A stretch of 64,000 nucleotides of DNA. Origin: Gordius sp. MW1 (taxonomy: Eukaryota > Nematomorpha > Gordioida > Gordea > Gordiidae). Below, piece by piece: positions 12,476-24,400 of this stretch (the first letter of the stretch is position 1; each line of letters opens with the position of its first letter). The position numbers were made by a program, and so were the translations under genes. The DNA is taken from positions 8,866,168-8,930,167 of the forward strand of contig OZ038531.1 of NCBI GenBank assembly GCA_964036665.1, written 5' to 3'. Below the pieces are notes generated by a model, which worked only from the letters and a program-made list of their open reading frames with translations, was not told the DNA's origin and made no database searches.

Positions 12476-15400
12476 CTTTCCACAATAAGGGCAAATTGAG
12501 ATTAACAAATAATAGTAGATGTCAATCAACAATAAATTTGAACAATTTTTAAGGAAAAAATATATTGCATATAAATACAAACTGTGAGAAATTTAAAAAT
12601 TATTATTAAAACGTAATGTAATATATTCCTGTAGAAAATTAAGACGTGCATAAGCAAATGACCGGGAGCATATTAGCACCTATTAGATATTGTATTTCAA
12701 TTTTTTAAACCTGATCAAAAGAATAACAAAGTCCATAAAATTTTAAACAAATGGCAACATTTAGGCTTGGGTTCAAATTGGACCTAAGAAACTTATCGTG
12801 CTTTTTAGTCTGGCATTAGATTCGTTTAAGCTGGCTATCATGTTCCATCCGCGCGGAGAAAGGAAAAAAAAGAAAAAGGTCCGCTGGAACACGATTTAAA
12901 AAAGGTTTAAAGGGGAATCAGGAATATTTAGGAGAATTGAGGAGGATAGGGGGAATATATCGGGAAGACGGCAGGTCAGGGATATATGCCTTCCCAGGAG
13001 ACTTACTTTTATTTCTATACGCTACATCTTTATTATACTAAAGACTTTGTAAAAATCTCAGAATCTAAAAAATGATCGAAACGCGTTACAAAATTCAATG
13101 ATGCGTGTTCGTGTTGATCAATAATAATATATGGGGGAAAGAAATAACACACACGTATAAGCGCGTGAGGGGGGGGGGACACGTAAGTAAAATTAAATGT
13201 AAAAGAAAAGACGTGTACTCCAGTATACCACAATCGTGTTCCGGCGGCGGAATAAGATAAAGGAAAAGGTCCGCTGGAACACGATTTAAAAAAGGTTGAA
13301 GGGGAATCAGGAATATTTGGGAGAATTGAGGAGGATAGGGGGAATATATCGGGGAAACGGCAGGTCAGGGATATATGCTTCCCCAAAAAGAGACTTACTT
13401 TTATTTCTATAGGCTAAATCTTTATTATACTAAAAACTATGTAAAAATCACAGAATCAAAAAAATTATCGAAACGCGTTACAAAATTCAATGATGCGTGT
13501 TCGTGTTGATGAATAATAATATATGGGGAAAAATAACAAAAACATATAAGCGCCTGGGGGGTGGACTGAAAGTAACACACACGTAAGTAAAATTAAATGT
13601 AAAGGAATAGACGTGTAAGACGTGTATAATCCAGTATACCAAACCTTATCATGTCCCAGCGGCGCGGAATAAAATAAAGGAAAAGGTCCGCTGGAACACG
13701 ATTTAAAAGAAAAAGGTTTGAAGGTAGAATCAGGAATAAGTTAGGATATATTGAAGAGGATAAGGAAATATATAGGGAGGACGGCAGGTCAGCGATATAT
13801 GCCTCCCCAAAGAGAGACTTACTTTTATTTCTATACGTTACATCTTTATTATACTAAAAAACTATGTAAAATTCACAGAATCAAAAAAACGATCGAAACG
13901 CGTTACAAAATTCAATGATGCGTGTTCGTGTTGATCAATAATAACACAGCTCGACAAATATTGACTTTGAGATTGTATCCCGCAATCCGACCAATATGAT
14001 AGAAAATTTTGCGCTGAAAAATAATATGCTTTTAGTTTTTTTCTACGATTACCAGCTCTTAAGATATATGAGTTTGAAAGTGCCAAAAATGCCCTTTTTA
14101 AGGCTAAATTGCCATGGTATTTTCAATATTTAGTGAAAATGTAGATTAAAGTTTCATCTATAGGTCCATTCTTATATTTTTTATATCTCCCTTATACTCA
14201 AATTTATACGCGTTTGCGTAGTACCCCTCTCCTTATCAAAATTCGTCCCACTATGTCTGGAAAAAGGAGTTCATTAGAGTTCATACTACACACGCGCTGT
14301 TTACAAACAGATCTCCCTCTCTCTTTCTCCATCTCTTCCACTCCCGCCCTTATTCTATCCAAGCACACTTGAAGGGAGCGGGAGTGGAGGAGAAAGAGAG
14401 GAGAGTAGGTAAAGGGAGAGATATATGTGTTAGTAAACAGCGCGTTTGTAGTATGAACTCTAATGAACTCCTTTTTCCAGACATAGTGGGACGAATCTTG
14501 ATAAGGAGAAGGGGTTTACGCAAACGCTTATAAATTTGAGTATAAGGGAGATATAAAAAATAAAAGAATGACTATAGATGAAACTTTAATCTACATGAAT
14601 ATATTACTATTTTTTACTAAATATTAAATACCATGGCAATTTAGCCTTAAAAAGGGCATTTTTGGCACTTACAAACTCATATATCTTAAAAGCTGGTAAT
14701 CGTAGAAAAAAAACTAATAACATATTATTCTTCAGCGCAAAATTCTCTATCAGAATTATTGGTCAAATTGCGGGACCTGTGTAATATACGGGGGAAAGAA
14801 ATAACAAACACGTATAAGCGCGTGGGGGGGGGGGGGGGGTGGAGGGAAAGTAACACACACGTAAGTAAAATTAAATGTAAAGGAAAAGACGTGTATATTC
14901 CAGTATACCACACTGGCAATGTTTAGATTAAAATGTAACACAAGACGTTCAAATTTACTATATGTCGCATCTATCAGCAACATATAGAAATTGGTTGGTT
15001 TCAAGATTTCAAACTAATGGTTTAAATGAAAAAAACACCCGTGCACACCAAAAATGTTGTAAGTCAAGGAAATAAGGCATTCCTTAGATTACCTTTTAAA
15101 CCTCATATTAGAGGTTACTTGTCTCAAATAACGGATTAATAGCAACCAAATTCATTATTATCTTTCTAAAAGTTTATTTGAAAAAGAACGGACTCGAAAC
15201 AAGGCAAAAACAAAATAAGGAATTTCGGGCTCGGACAAAAAAAATTTAAATATCGAACTGTATTTGGGCCAAAGAAAATCCATTTTGCAAGGTTCTAGAC
15301 ATGTTATGCAGCATTTTTTATGAAGCAGCCAATTTAAAAAAACCTATATGGTAGAACTCTTTCAGGAGGATGAAGTTAGGACACAAGTGAACAAGATTCA

Positions 15401-18400
15401 AAAGAAAAGGTAATGGCCCAGATGGAATACCTATGGAAGCATTGCTCGGGTGTCGTGAAGAAGGTGTAACCACCATGACGAATGCTTTAACAAGATATTG
15501 GTAGAAGAGCGAATTCCTAATCAATAAAAGGCATGCACGGTTATACCCTTATTTAAAGGCAAAGGAGACCCTCAGGATTTTGGCAATTACAGAAGTATCA
15601 ATCTAACATGCCACTTTTTGAAGCTTATGGAAAGGATCTTAGTAACAAGGCTGAAAAACTAGGTGGAAATATCGGCTAAACAATTCAGATTTGTGGCCGG
15701 CAAATTCACAACCGATCCAATCTTCGCACTAAGACAAATGATGGATAAATATGGTAAAAATTTATCGACTTGGAGAAAGCTTATGACACGGTCCTTGTGA
15801 TTTAATATGGTGGTGCCTGAGAAAACAATATATCCCTGACGCATATATACAACTTATGAAAAATATTTATGAAGCCTCAAACTCTTGTCGTCACAACAGT
15901 TGGAGACTCTAAACCTTTCGGGTTAAAATTGGATTACACCAAGGATCTGCTTTAAGTCCCTTTTTATTTAATATAATTATAGACACGATAACGAGAGACA
16001 TTCAAAAGCTATGGCCATGGTGTATGCTATATGCCGTTGATATAGTACTATGCGAGGAAACGAAGGAGAAAGTATTTGAAGAAGCCGAAAAGTGGTCAAA
16101 GCGTTTAGCTGGATATGGTTTAAAGGTCAACGATCAAAAAACGGTAGGGGAGACCGAGCTATCGTAGCCATAAAAAACCAAACATGCCAGGACAAAAATG
16201 TTCAACCGATTTTCATATAATTTTTTCAAAAAAATGTTCTTGTCCACTTGTTTACTATAGGAAAAAATATTATGGCAATACAGCTAATAGATTTTTTATA
16301 GGAAGGTTTCAAAAAAAAGACAACTCTCATAACTTTAAATGACCGGGGTTAAGGTGACCTTCAAAAGAGGCTAAGGTGTTCTCTATAATTTAAAGTTGAA
16401 ATAGTATAAATAACTTAAGTGATGTGTTTAAATATTAAAAGTTTGTCTTTTGTAGTATATCAAGAATCATATAATAATTTATAATTGCTAAAATAGTAAA
16501 AGATTATCTTTCATAACATACTAGATGAACCTGGCAAACGTTGTTTTACCATTTACCCGGGTGTATTAGCAGAGGATAATATCATATTAGCCTTGTCAGA
16601 GTCGGGCGTCGTCTCTACACATTCACCTGGTCCGTAGTCCCTAAGTCTGGACCATTTACGACCACTACCCTGTACTAGAGGCCTGCAAACCCGAACCCAA
16701 AAGTGTTTTTAAATTTTCAACCCAAACCCGACCCGAAAGCGTTTTTAAAAACCCGACCCGAAGGTGCTTTTAAATTTTCAACACGGACCCGACCAAGTAG
16801 AAAAATTTGAGGATAAAAAATTTATTCGACAGAAATGATCATACAAAATTTGATTAATAAATTTATTAAATTGATTTACTATAATTATGTATAAATATTG
16901 TGGCGTCTACAATTTCGGGGCGTAAATTAGCCCTTCTCTCTTCTATAATTCTCCCAGCAGTGGAAAAGGACCTCTCGCTACTGGTAGACTATAGACTATA
17001 AAAAATAATAAATAATCATTTGTTAATATTTTGCCTTTCGGGATTCAGCTTTAAATTTCAATTTGAATTCAAATTAAAAAAATAGAAAAGGAAATTGATT
17101 AAATGAATGATTGATTACAATTAGTTAATACAATTCCATATTGTTTTACAAATATTATAAATAGCATAAATTTAACAAATACGTTTCGTTCATTTTGTAA
17201 TGTAAGATTCATATCCTTTGACCCGACTCTATAAATCCAACCCGACCTGAAAGCATTCTAAAATTTTCAACCCAAACCCAAAAGCGTTTTTACCGAACTC
17301 GACCCGACCCGACTTCGGGGCGGGTTCGGGTGACCCGTGCAGGCCTCTACTTTGTACGCGCAATCGGGTAGGGCGTCGGGTTGACCGTGCAGATCTCTAT
17401 TTTAACACATCCCCTTTCGAGCCATCCGTATCTCGCTCTCTTCGTAATACTATTTCACCTGGTTGATACATCCAACATAACATGTCGCAGTAAAGATATA
17501 TTGGCAGGACGGGTGATCATAGCAATGCGAGAGGATATACGACATTTTTGGTTTTTCCATCAGGTGCGAAAATGAACAGATTCTTGGGTGTGACAACTCT
17601 GGAGCAAGCACATATAATTGACCATGTGAAAAACATGGTTTTTCCAAATTCAATCCAGCAACGCTCAGTGATTGTCCTTGGGCTTTATTGATTATAATTG
17701 CAAAAGCTAGGCGCACAGGTAACTGCAGGCGCTTGATTTCAAAGGAAAAATGGGTTGGACGCATTGGCCTGCGCAGAATCAGTACATCTTCTCCTTTACT
17801 TTTGCCGCTGATGATTGTCGCTTCAATGACGTTTGGCAGTAGTTGTTCTACAAGTCTGGTTTCGTTACACAGCTTAGGTGGATTTAAATTGCGAAGGATC
17901 ATTATAGGTGAGCCAATTTGTGAGGTGGCATTCCCGATGGTTCCAATGAATTTAGAAATTCAGTTGGATAATTCACCGCCTGATCTGCATTGATAACTGT
18001 GTCAACAGATGTGTAAGTAAATGGTTCACCGGGAATGTTCAATAGGATGCGATTATTTAATTTGTTGACGTCGTCATACTTCGGCGCCAAGATTGCCCGT
18101 TCACAAAGCCAGTCGTGATTTGTGAAGTTAATAGCAATTTCCGGGAACACCATATTTTCGACATCTTCAATTGATGACTGTATTTTGCAAAAGTGCGATG
18201 GAAATGATAATTCGTGCGTTGTAGGTTCAATTGGAAATTTACCGTTTCCCAAGTCCAACAGTTGATTGGCAAATGATTGCGCAGAAGCATCTAGAAGTAA
18301 ATGAACACGCATGTTGGTGGTTAGCGTGATTATCTTCACACTTCTCCAAAAATATGACGCTTTTAGGCAAGCATTGAGCTCATCAGAGGGTGTTGACTTT

Positions 18401-21400
18401 GGGATGACTGGCAAAGTTTGACGGAAGTCACCGGCTAGCAGCAAGAGAGCTCCTTCCATTGGACGTGCAATTTGTCTCAAATCGGAGTGTAGGATCCAGC
18501 GCCTCGAGTGCTTTTTTATGTGCCATCGTACATTCATTTTAAATGATGATTGTGAATGTCTTAAGTACCGTGGCAATACCCGAGTTCCTACTAATGTTGC
18601 AAGTAGGAGTTTCATTAAATATAGATTCAATGGGAGTTTCAAAGTTGAATGCGCTGTGCGGCCTCCATCGAGTAGCGTGGCTGCTACGCCCGATGACGCG
18701 ACAGCGAGAGCTATCTTATTATTTGTCCGAATTTCAGCCAATATCAGATTAAAAATAAATGTTTTTCCGGATCCTCCTGGCGCATCTAGGAAAAGTAGGC
18801 CTCCGTTACCGTTTGCGACGTATTTCATGACGGTGGTATAGGCATGTTTTTGGTCAGCGACTAAGAGTATTTCCTGAGCGTTGACAAACAATTGTAGCTG
18901 AGCCACGTCGTATTGTTTTTCACGCCATAAGTCACTGTCGTGAACGTTGCTTCTGTCACGTTTAGGTGCAGGCAATCCGAGCTGACATAACATTTCATTG
19001 TTTATGGATAGACATATGTCCTCAAGTAATATAAGAGCTCGATTGAAGATGTCCTCAGAAAATGGTATCTCCATATCCGGAGGCACTCTACGTACTTGTA
19101 AAAGGATATCTTCACTGAGGCTTTCTTTGTGTGTATCCCAAAGATCTTTCGAATTAGACGGTGCGCAAGTTGTCAAAATGATCGCAAATAAAGTGCGTAT
19201 TTGGTGCGGGATACATGTGAGCGATGCTTCCTCTAATGTCGTATTCCAATGTCGGTCATTTTCAAGCAAGCGAAGTTTGAGACATGCTTGTCTATATGTC
19301 TCACACACTTCACTAATATAGGTCCTTTGACATTGTGGAGCAACATTCTTAAAAAATAGCATTCGGCGTTATTGGGATGAACAGTATACATTCGACCCAA
19401 AGCATAAAACATACGTACGCCTGAATATCCAGGAACTATTGTGCCTTGTTTTCTTCTTTGAAATACTTTTTTGATGAGTTCCTAGTGTAATATTTTGGGA
19501 TTTCGTGGTAGAGCAAAGTTTTTGCGAAAAGATCCGTTATGCACAACAGGAAAAAAGCTGTCAGTGTTGTATTCGGTGGTTGCGCCGCTCTTTGCACAGC
19601 GTTCTCTTCCGTGAAGTAGACACATTGGCCATTTTCCAAGTGAACGGCGAGATGTACAACAGTTGGATAGCGTTCGTGAATGTGGAACCCGAGAATGCGC
19701 CAGACAGCTTCATTACTGCTGATGTAACGTCCCATTTGAAATTGTATTACATCGGTTGCGTATTAGTAAGTCCAAAAACTGCCATATCACTGCCTTTGGT
19801 GACGTATTTGCAGATGTATTTGATAGACTTCACTGAATTGCAATACTCCACGTTTATGTGGGCCTTGAACATTTTTGAAAGCAACGGAGTGTATGGGACG
19901 ACCCATCTATTGTCGACATCTACGGGAACAGTTTTCACTTTGATGGTGACTCTATGACCTCCATCGTTTGGATTACGGCGTCTATACAGCGGATAGCCGT
20001 CGCCACCAGTTATCGTTTCTTGGCTCATTTCTCTTGCATATTTTTTGGTGCATTTTCCGTCTTTCATACATGGTGAATCTCTATTCATTGCTCTGCAGGG
20101 TCCATGAATCATATGACGACTGATGATTTCAAATAGTAGCGGATCTTCTTGCCGGGCAGTAGGCTGATATAATATTATCAATATGAGTAGGGAAAATTGT
20201 GTCCTTCAGCCAAACTAGGATGTGAGCGTGTGGTAAGCCTCTTTTTTGCCATTCTATGGAATATAGCCAGCAGGTAGTTTCTCCGTAAATGTGATTTTTG
20301 GTGATGACATCGATGAGGCGCATTAGTTTTTGCCTGAAAAATTTGGCGGTGAGATCATGTCGATGAGATGATGCTTGGCGTGCCCAAAGCAAATGAGTGA
20401 TCTCAGTCCAAGCCGGATTGCAGGTGAAGGTAATGAAAAGATCTGGACATCCGTATTTGGGCACATATGTCATCGCATCTTGTGTATATTGATGCATGTG
20501 TCTAGGACTGCCGGTATACGTAGCTGGAAGTATGACCATTTGTCCAACATTGCTTGCGTGTCCATCATGTTCGATTGCATCTCGCAAGTGAATTTAATTT
20601 TCGGCACGGAGTAACCTCGGATTAAGACGGATGAAAAGAAGGCGTTCGCTCGATTTTTGCGTACATATCGACAATGTATTGGTGGAATAGGTGTCGGCAC
20701 TTCAGGATGTGGTTGTATTGCTGAGCTCTAATCATTATGCGATATGCCTAAAAATCCATAGAAGACACCTGTAAGAGAAAGAATTTCAGTAGATTAAGAT
20801 CACATATTATCATTTTCGCTAGAACATCGTAAAAAAAAGAGTATAACATTCACCTTTTTTGTTGTCGCGGCCCCTGAATCAGGAATAATTTGCATCACAT
20901 TAAAGTGGTATCCGTCTTCTCCTTGGCAAAATAGTATGGAATATTGAAGGGCATCATATGATCTGTGTGTTGCATCAATACTTTGCAGGTTGTCATCCCT
21001 TCTGTAGAAATGATATCTCGACGATCAAATTCTATTCCGACCATTACGATTGCCACTTCATCGATTGTTGGTGCATTAAAGCTTCTTTCATGTGCGCCTG
21101 ATGGTGATCTATCTGCTTTGATTGTAATCATCCGTTGGCATTCGCTCTAATGCGATTTTGAATAATTTAATATGATTTTTGTTGTGGAATAAATGTTGCA
21201 ATTCTATGATGATTTCACGTTTGACTCCTGCATGAATCCCACAACGTCGATCAGCCTCCGTATTGCCCATGAAATAAGTTTGCAGAAACCTTAGTTCGAT
21301 ATCTGATATTGGAAGAAGGGAACCGATTTGATGGTAAATTTGGCCTTGTACTTTGAATGTGGGCATGTAACCTCCATCATTAAAATTTTTCGTTGCTCCG

Positions 21401-24400
21401 AACAATGTCATTTGGAAGCATGCGTTGTACTTGCGAATGTGTTGGAGGAAGTGTTTGGACAATGTATTAGTTCCAGATACATAAGATAAGAGCGGTTCAG
21501 GTGGATCAACCAGAGGGAGCAAATTGACTTTGCCATTCGAACAACACATTCCAGGATTTTCTTTATGGAACCGCAAAGCACGACAATGCAAACACATCGT
21601 ATTCATTTGGCCAATCATAACATTGGGGTGCATGCTATAATCAAACGCTACATCATAATGGAACGCTGCTAATTTCAAACTGGCTCGCGAACTATATGTT
21701 GAGCGTCTGTATCGTGAGCGCATATTGTCTAGTCTTTCGATTCGCTCTTCAGCTGATTATGTAGCTCGTAAAGTTGTGGCTCGTGAAGTTGTGGCTCGTG
21801 AGCGTTTAGTGGCTAGTCTTTCGACGCTCTTCAGCTGATTCGGTGGCTCGTGAGCGTTTAGTGGCTAGTCTTTCGATTCGCTCTTCAGCTGATTCGGTGG
21901 CGCGTGAAGTTGTGGCTCGTGCGCCTAAATTTTCTAGTCTGTCGCTTCGCTCTTCCGATGTCTCAGCTGCTATTGTAGTTAAGTTTCTCTTGCGATTGTC
22001 GCGCAATCGTACTTCACGATTTTGAGGAGTTTCAGCTCCTCTCCTTGTTTTATTTATTTTTGATTTAGGTATTATTCTGCCGAATAATTTTTTTCGCATT
22101 GGCATTTGTATAACTTTTCAACTGGTAAAAATATATATTGAACATGATCTATATAGAGTACTGCAATATAAAAATTCTCTTGGCAAAGCATACATGCAAT
22201 AAATTGCTGATTTATTAAATAAACTTTATTTTTACTTCAATAACCGCTTTGTCATCATATATGCCCTAAAATTTCAACATAATTGAGGTAAAATAATCAA
22301 CTATTTTGCAATAATTATAAAATTTACCATTTAATAAATCAGCAATTTATTGCATGTATGCTTTGCCAAGAGAATTTTTATATTGCAGTACTCTATATAG
22401 ATCATGTTCAATATATATTTTTACCAGTTGAAAAGTTATACAAATGCCAATGCGAAAAAAATTATTCGGCAGAATAATACCTAAATCAAAAAGAAATAAA
22501 ACAAGGAGAGGAGCTGAAACTCCTCAAAATCGTGAAGTACGATTGCGCGACAATCGCAAGAGAAACTTAACTACAATAGCAGCTGAGACATCGGAAGAGC
22601 GAAGCGACAGACTAGAAAATTTAGGCGCACGAGCCACAACTTCACGCGCCACCGAATCAGCTGAAGAGCGAATCGAAAGACTAGCCACTAAACGCTCACG
22701 AGCCACCGAATCAGCTGAAGAGCGTCGAAAGACTAGCCACTAAACGCTCACGAGCCACAACTTCACGAGCCACAACTTTACGAGCTACATAATCAGCTGA
22801 AGAGCGAATCGAAAGACTAGACAATATGCGCTCACGATACAGACGCTCAACATATAGTTCGCGAGCCAGTTTGAAATTAGCAGCGTTCCATTATGATGTA
22901 GCGTTTGATTATAGCATGCACCCCAATGTTATGATTGGCCAAATGAATACGATGTGTTTGCATTGTCGTGCTTTGCGGTTCCATAAAGAAAATCCTGGAA
23001 TGTGTTGTTCGAATGGCAAAGTCAATTTGCTCCCTCTGGTTGATCCACCTGAACCGCTCTTATCTTATGTATCTGGAACTAATACATTGTCCAAACACTT
23101 CCTCCAACACATTCGCAAGTACAACGCATGCTTCCAAATGACATCGTTCGGAGCAACGAAAATTTTTAATGATGGAGGTTACATGCCCACATTCAAAGTA
23201 CAAGGCCAAATTTACCATCAAATCGGTTCCCTTCTTCCAATATCAGATATCGAACTAAGGTTTCTGCAAATTTATTTCATGGGCAATACGGAGGCTGATC
23301 GACGTTGTGGGATTCATGCACAAACGTGAAATCATCATAGAATTGCAACATTTATTCCACAACAAAAATCATATTAAATTATTCAAAATCGCATTAGAGC
23401 GAATGCCAACGGATGATTACAATCAAAGCAGATAGATCACCATCAGGCGCACATGAAAGAAGCTTTAATGCACCAACAATCGATGAAGTGGCAATCGTAA
23501 TGGTCGGAATAGAATTTGATCGTCGAGATATCATTTCTACAGAAGGGATGACAATCTGCAAAGTATTGATGCAACACACAGATCATATGATGCCCTTCAA
23601 TATTCCATACTATTTTGCCAAGGAGAAGACGGATACCACTTTAATGTGATGCAAATTATTCCTGATTCAGGGGCCGCGACAACAAAAAAGGTGAATGTTA
23701 TACTCTTTGTTTTACGATGTTCTAGCGAAAATGATAATATGTGATCTTAATCTACTGAAATTCTTTCTCTTACAGGTGTCTTCTATGGATTTTTAGGCAT
23801 ATCGCATAATGATTAGAGCTCAGCAATACAACCACATCCTGAAGTGCCGACACCTATTCCACCAATACATTGTCGATATGTACGCAAAAATCGAGAGCGA
23901 ACGCCTTCTTTTCATCCGTCTTAATCCGAGGTTACTCCGTGCCGAAAATTAAATTCACTTGCGAGATGCAATCGAACGTGATGGTCACGCAAGCAATGTT
24001 GGACAAATGGTTATACTTCCAGCTACGTATACCGGCAGTCCTAGACACATGCATCAATATACACAAGATGCGATGACATATGTGCCCAAATACGGATGTC
24101 CAGATCTTTTCATTACCTTCACCTGCAATCCGGCTTGGACTGAGATCACTCATTTGCTTTGGGCACGCCAAGCATCATCTCATCGACATGATCTCACCGC
24201 CAAATTTTTCAGGCAAAAACTAATGCGCCTCATCGATGTCATCACCAAAAATCACATTTACGGAGAAACTACCTGCTGGCTATATTCCATAGAATGGCAA
24301 AAAAGAGGCTTACCACACGCTCACATCCTAATTTGGCTGAAGGACACAATTTTCCCTACTCATATTGATAATATTATATCGGCGAACTGCCCGATCCGCA

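Larger units (their letters stand above)
16521..22220 (-). mobile_element. Left-arm Helitron (RepHel), decayed
   Basis: Oriented minus: the 5' side is at the palindrome loop and the 3' CTAG is at 16521-16524, followed (in its own sense) by T. It encodes a HUH replication initiator and a PIF1-type helicase, both broken by frameshifts and stops. It carries a hAT relic (16676-17349) near its 3' end that the right arm lacks, so that insertion came after the duplication. Confidence 0.88.

Noticed and set aside
12240-12494. Minus-strand ORF overlapping the WDR76-like last exon in another frame
   Set aside because: The overlapping frame carries the conserved C-terminal WD40 sequence and splices in phase. 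This one has no features.
18518-18841. Plus-strand ORF over the left Helitron helicase (and similar at 17688, 18998, 19505)
   Set aside because: These are antisense shadows of the minus-strand Helitron coding sequence. The mirror ORFs in the right arm (25249, 25724, 26637) are shadows too.
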